A DNA stretch of 8,604 nucleotides, from NCBI GenBank assembly GCA_015478765.1, contig JADMKR010000004.1, positions 1 through 8,604 of the forward strand. The letters run 5' to 3'. The position numbers and the translations under genes are program-made. Under the pieces are notes generated by a model. The model was not told the origin of the DNA. It worked only from the letters and a program-made list of their open reading frames with translations, and did not search any database. The DNA is from Flavobacterium sp. (lineage in GTDB: Bacteria; Bacteroidota; Bacteroidia; Flavobacteriales; Flavobacteriaceae). This document shows, piece by piece, positions 6,178 to 8,604 of the stretch (its first letter is position 1; each line of letters opens with the position of its first letter).

Positions 6178-6257
6178 AGCTTTTTCCCGCCTTACGCTGC
6201 AATCTTTTTCTTGCCTAAAGGTCGGCAAGAAAAAGGATTTCCGCTGCAGTCGGGGCT
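6178..6257 (-). ncRNA. Nested-stem structured element, Flavo-1-like RNA or interspersed repeat
   Basis: Read on the minus strand, the element folds as nested helices. AGC (6257-6255) pairs with GCT (6180-6178); CCCG (6254-6251) with CGGG (6189-6186); CTGCA (6249-6245) with TGCAG (6201-6197). A 12-bp hairpin follows, CTTTTTCTTGCC (6235-6224) with GGCAAGAAAAAG (6215-6204), around an 8-base loop. Purine-rich internal loops (GCGGAAATC and the AAAAA bulge) lie between stems. The unpaired blocks AGCCCCGA, AGCGG, ATCCTTTTT, AAAAAGAT and GCGGGA match, from memory, a recurrent intergenic motif of flavobacterial genomes that I associate with Rfam Flavo-1; I could not verify the name. It starts 16 bases after the dehydrogenase stop and ends 18 bases before the AlbA_2 start, so it could be a 3' end of one, a leader of the other, or a dispersed repeat. 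The base 3' of the hairpin is A-rich, so it is not a classical terminator. Confidence 0.7.
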
Positions 6258-6273
6258 AGGGCATTTTCGTAAA

Positions 6274-7026
6274 TTATATCGTTCGGTTAACGATTGTGCT
6301 GCTCGCCTGTGCGGTCGACATTACCAACAAATCGGCGATGTTTACATGCGCCGGCCGCGTTACTACAAACACGATAATATCGGCTATATCTTCAGCCTGC
6401 AATGGCTCGAAACCTGCATATACTTTTGCCGCGCGCTCGACATCGCCTTTAAAGCGCACTTCCGAAAATTCGGTTGCAACCATTCCCGGATGAATGCCGC
6501 CAACGCGAATACCGTATTGGTTCAAATCCATTCGCATACCTTGGTTAATCGCATCAACCGCATGCTTGGTGGCGCAGTAAACGTTGCCATTGGGATAAAC
6601 TTCCTTTGCAGCAGTCGACCCGATATTGATAATATGACCAGCCCGCCTGTCGATCATTTTGGGGATTACCGCTTTTGAAACATACAGCAAGCCTTTCACA
6701 TTAATATCGATCATCGAATCCCAGTCGGTTAAATCGCCATCCTGTATCGGATCTAACCCATGCGCATTTCCCGCATTGTTTATTAAAATATCAATATCGG
6801 AAAATGAAGTGGGCAGCGAATCGATGTTCCGCCTAACTTCATCCTTATCCCGCACATCGAAAAGCAATGTGTGAACCGAGGTCAGCGGTGCGAGTTCATC
6901 CTGAAGTTCCGCCAGCCGATCTTCACGCCGGCCGCAAAGTATCAGCTTAAAACTATTTTTAGCAAATGCGCGGGCGGTGGCTCTTCCAATTCCGCTCGTC
7001 GCGCCTGTAATCAAAACTGTTTTCAT
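6274..7026 (-). CDS. SDR family NAD(P)-dependent oxidoreductase (YdfG-like)
   Basis: This is a 250-residue classical short-chain dehydrogenase, the usual family length. The cofactor motif TGATSGIG is at 7-14, the basic pair R33-R34 after strand 2 suggests NADP preference, D57 (FDVRD) would contact adenine, and NNAG is at 83-86. The catalytic tetrad is complete: N109 (DINVKG), S137 (NIGSTAA), Y150 and K154 (YCATK). HPGMVATEF (179-187) is the post-catalytic loop. The overall phrasing matches YdfG-type enzymes, which oxidise 3-hydroxy acids or reduce malonic semialdehyde, but substrate range cannot be read from sequence. It is soluble and cytoplasmic. Its ATG lies nine bases after the stop of the upstream aldo/keto reductase gene, so the two are almost certainly one transcript, suggesting related carbonyl-reduction roles. 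Confidence 0.95.
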   Translation of the reverse strand: MKTVLITGATSGIGRATARAFAKNSFKLILCGRREDRLAELQDELAPLTSVHTLLFDVRDKDEVRRNIDSLPTSFSDIDILINNAGNAHGLDPIQDGDLTDWDSMIDINVKGLLYVSKAVIPKMIDRRAGHIINIGSTAAKEVYPNGNVYCATKHAVDAINQGMRMDLNQYGIRVGGIHPGMVATEFSEVRFKGDVERAAKVYAGFEPLQAEDIADIIVFVVTRPAHVNIADLLVMSTAQASSTIVNRTI

Positions 7027-7035
7027 ATTTACATA

Positions 7036-7902
7036 TTATGCAACCGGTGTTCCGGTGCTTTGTTCCCATAATTCAAACCAATCTTCATCGTCCAAAACCA
7101 ATTTCGTCGCATCCATTAACTTTGCAACTCGTTCCGGATTTACAGTTCCCACAACCGGAATGATCCGCCCCGGATGTCGTAATATCCACGCAAGCAATAT
7201 CGTTTCGGGCGCACAATCGTATTTCATTTGGAGTCTCGCCAGCAATTTTAGCATTCGTTCTGTCTGCAATGTATCGGCTCGGAAAACACAACCCAACGGA
7301 TTCCACGCCATCGGACGGATATTTTGCATTTGCATATAATCCAAACTTCCATTGGTCATTGCCTCATTACAAGTTACCGAAAATTCAATCTGATTGTATG
7401 AAATTTCCAGCCATTTCCGAATTAACTCACTCTGAGAAGGCGAGAAATTCGACAGTCCAAAATCACGAACTTTTCCCTGCTGCTGAAGCGTAGCAATACT
7501 CTCTGCGATGATTTCGGGCTGCATCAACGGACTCGGACGGTGTAACAACAATACATCAAGATAATCGGTTTTTAAATTACGCAGCGAATTCTCCACTGAA
7601 GCCAAAATATGTTCGCGGGAATAATTGTAGTGTTTTATACAGGTGGGCCTTCCATCACAAACCAGTTGGATTCCGCATTTCGAACTCAGTTGCATCCGGT
7701 CGCGACTAATTCCTGAACGATGCCATGCCCGGCCAAATTCAGCTTCAGTAGTATAATTGCCGTAAATGTCGGCGTGATCAAAGGTGGTGATCGAATTGTC
7801 AACGCAAACATTCATGGCGACTGCCATTTCTTCACTTTGCAGATTTCGCCCCCAAATACCCCAATTCATGGCGCCAGCTATAATCGGCGATAATTCTACC
7901 AT
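7036..7902 (-). CDS. Aldo/keto reductase (YdhF-like)
   Basis: This is a 288-residue aldo/keto reductase. All four catalytic residues are present: D42 and Y47 in FDHADIYGNY, K75 in SSKCGI and H121 in LLLHRPSP. GLSNF (149-153) and the C-terminal cofactor-binding region, with IIPVVGTVNPERVAKL, complete the (beta/alpha)8 barrel signature. It should reduce aldehydes or ketones with NADPH in the cytoplasm; the closest type I recognise is the YdhF group, whose natural substrate is not established. The start is the ATG at 7900-7902 (MVELSPIIAG); no in-frame alternative looks better. It is the first gene of a minus-strand run with the dehydrogenase, and diverges from the DUF4382 lipoprotein gene across 91 bases. 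Nothing is missing or broken. Confidence 0.95.
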   Translation of the reverse strand: MVELSPIIAGAMNWGIWGRNLQSEEMAVAMNVCVDNSITTFDHADIYGNYTTEAEFGRAWHRSGISRDRMQLSSKCGIQLVCDGRPTCIKHYNYSREHILASVENSLRNLKTDYLDVLLLHRPSPLMQPEIIAESIATLQQQGKVRDFGLSNFSPSQSELIRKWLEISYNQIEFSVTCNEAMTNGSLDYMQMQNIRPMAWNPLGCVFRADTLQTERMLKLLARLQMKYDCAPETILLAWILRHPGRIIPVVGTVNPERVAKLMDATKLVLDDEDWFELWEQSTGTPVA

Positions 7903-7993
7903 AGATAATCTTTTGTTAACATGATAATCGTGTAACTCGTCCGAATGGAAAGATAATACATTAGCACATATTTATTAATAAAAACCTTAACCT
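7903..7993. promoter_or_regulatory. Divergent intergenic region, candidate back-to-back promoters
   Basis: Two genes diverge from these 91 AT-rich bases, so promoters in both directions are expected. Plus-strand TACATTAG (7957-7964) differs from the Bacteroidota -7 consensus TAnnTTTG at one position and would give a leader of about 20-30 bases. Minus-strand TATCTTTC (7955-7948) also has one mismatch. Neither has a clear TTG at the usual upstream distance, so the exact boxes are uncertain. The two candidates nearly touch, which would make the two promoters mutually exclusive or jointly regulated. Confidence 0.35.
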
Positions 7994-8604
7994 ATGAAAG
8001 CGTTTAAAAAATTATTTTCAGCAGCACTGGCAGTAGCCTCGGTGTTTGCATTTAATAGTTGCAGTAGCGATGACGACAATGGTAGTACAGCTGATGGAAC
8101 CTCGCGAGTGAAAGTCAGGATGACCGATGCCCCCGGTGATTATGAACAAGTAAACGTCGAAGTTATTGATGTGAAAGTGAAATCAACAACCGATGCAGGC
8201 GATGACGGCTGGGTAAGTATCGGCAATGTCACCCCGCAAATTTACAATTTATTGGATCTCACTGGCGGCGTTACCGTATTATTAGCCGACAGTGAAATTC
8301 CGTCAGGTCACCTAGGACAAATCCGACTGATTCTTGGTGACAACAACACCGTCGTGAAAAACGGGCAAACATATGAATTAAATACGCCAAGTGCGCAGCA
8401 ATCCGGACTGAAATTGCAGGTAAACCAGCATCTGGAAGCCGATTTGGTTTACGATTTCCTGATTGATTTTGACGTGGACGCGTCGGTGGTCGAAGCAGGT
8501 AATTCGGGTAACTATAATTTGCATCCGGTTCTGAGGGTTTCTACCGAAACCTCGACGGGTTCTATACGGGGAATTGTACTTCCGGGACCTTATCAGGTAG
8601 TGGC
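7994..8604 (+). CDS. DUF4382 domain lipoprotein, truncated by the right window edge
   Basis: About 203 codons are visible without a stop. ATG 7994 begins a lipoprotein signal (MKAFKKLFSAALAVASVFAF) with Cys23 in FNSC. The residues after the cysteine, SSDDDNG, match the acidic lipoprotein export signal that sends Bacteroidota lipoproteins to the cell surface. The DUF4382 domain starts near residue 40 with VKVRMTDAPGDYEQVNVEV, followed by IYNLLDLTGG, the LADSEIPSGHLGQIRLILG block and FLIDFDVDASVVEAG; these are the family landmarks. The visible end (STETSTGSIRGIVLPGP) looks like the start of the carboxypeptidase-like region often placed after DUF4382. The function of this domain is not known; a surface-exposed binding or structural role is possible. 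The gene is the first of its unit, diverging from the aldo/keto reductase. Confidence 0.9.
   Translation, partial: MKAFKKLFSAALAVASVFAFNSCSSDDDNGSTADGTSRVKVRMTDAPGDYEQVNVEVIDVKVKSTTDAGDDGWVSIGNVTPQIYNLLDLTGGVTVLLADSEIPSGHLGQIRLILGDNNTVVKNGQTYELNTPSAQQSGLKLQVNQHLEADLVYDFLIDFDVDASVVEAGNSGNYNLHPVLRVSTETSTGSIRGIVLPGPYQVV

Noticed and set aside
6160..6228. 23-residue N-terminal extension of the AlbA_2 protein
   Set aside because: It translates one half of the structured intergenic element and is low-quality protein sequence; the AlbA_2 domain starts properly from the ATG at 6157-6159.
6204..6235. The 12-bp hairpin as a Rho-independent terminator
   Set aside because: On the minus strand the stem is followed by GATT then GC-rich sequence, and on the plus strand by GATTTCC; neither has a T-run. 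It fits better as part of a nested structure.

Overview
The window looks like chromosomal DNA of a Bacteroidota member, most likely a flavobacterium. The support is family content: a DUF3667 zinc-ribbon membrane protein, a carboxypeptidase-regulatory-like secreted protein, a DUF4382 lipoprotein with an acidic post-cysteine signal, and an AlbA_2 (Schlafen-type) protein of a type I recall from Flavobacterium. Secretion signals also fit, because all three complete signal-peptidase-I proteins show Ala followed by Gln at the predicted cut. An intergenic structured element resembles a flavobacterial RNA/repeat family. No rRNA, tRNA, transposase, phage gene or CRISPR array is visible.

Layout. Bases 1-1866 (+) hold a tight three-gene run: a helical protein of unknown function (open at the 5' edge), a small secreted protein with a cysteine-rich tail, and a five-helix DUF3667 protein. 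A very clear intrinsic terminator (1895-1921) ends it. Bases 2054-3704 (+) hold a second pair, AT-rich: a 177-aa secreted protein whose only four cysteines lie in its last 37 residues, then, four bases later, a lipoprotein with two aspartic-protease motifs and a PDZ-like tail. Bases 3705-3855 are unassigned but carry an open frame that reads like the end of a protein. Bases 3856-5016 (+) encode a secreted protein with a carboxypeptidase-regulatory-like domain. It meets, with no spacer, the convergent minus-strand cluster.

The minus-strand cluster is transcribed from 7902 down to 5017: aldo/keto reductase, then (9-base gap) a short-chain dehydrogenase, then an 80-base nested-stem RNA-like element, then the AlbA_2 protein. 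A 91-base divergent intergenic region separates it from a plus-strand DUF4382 lipoprotein that runs off the right edge.

The two reductases probably form a carbonyl-reduction operon with unidentified substrate. The best candidate for something undescribed is the left half: two neighbouring transcription units each encode a short exported protein with all its cysteines packed at the C-terminus, one beside a predicted aspartic protease and one beside a polytopic membrane protein. This could be a precursor-peptide and maturation arrangement, but that is inference from architecture only. The second item of interest is the structured element at 6178-6257.
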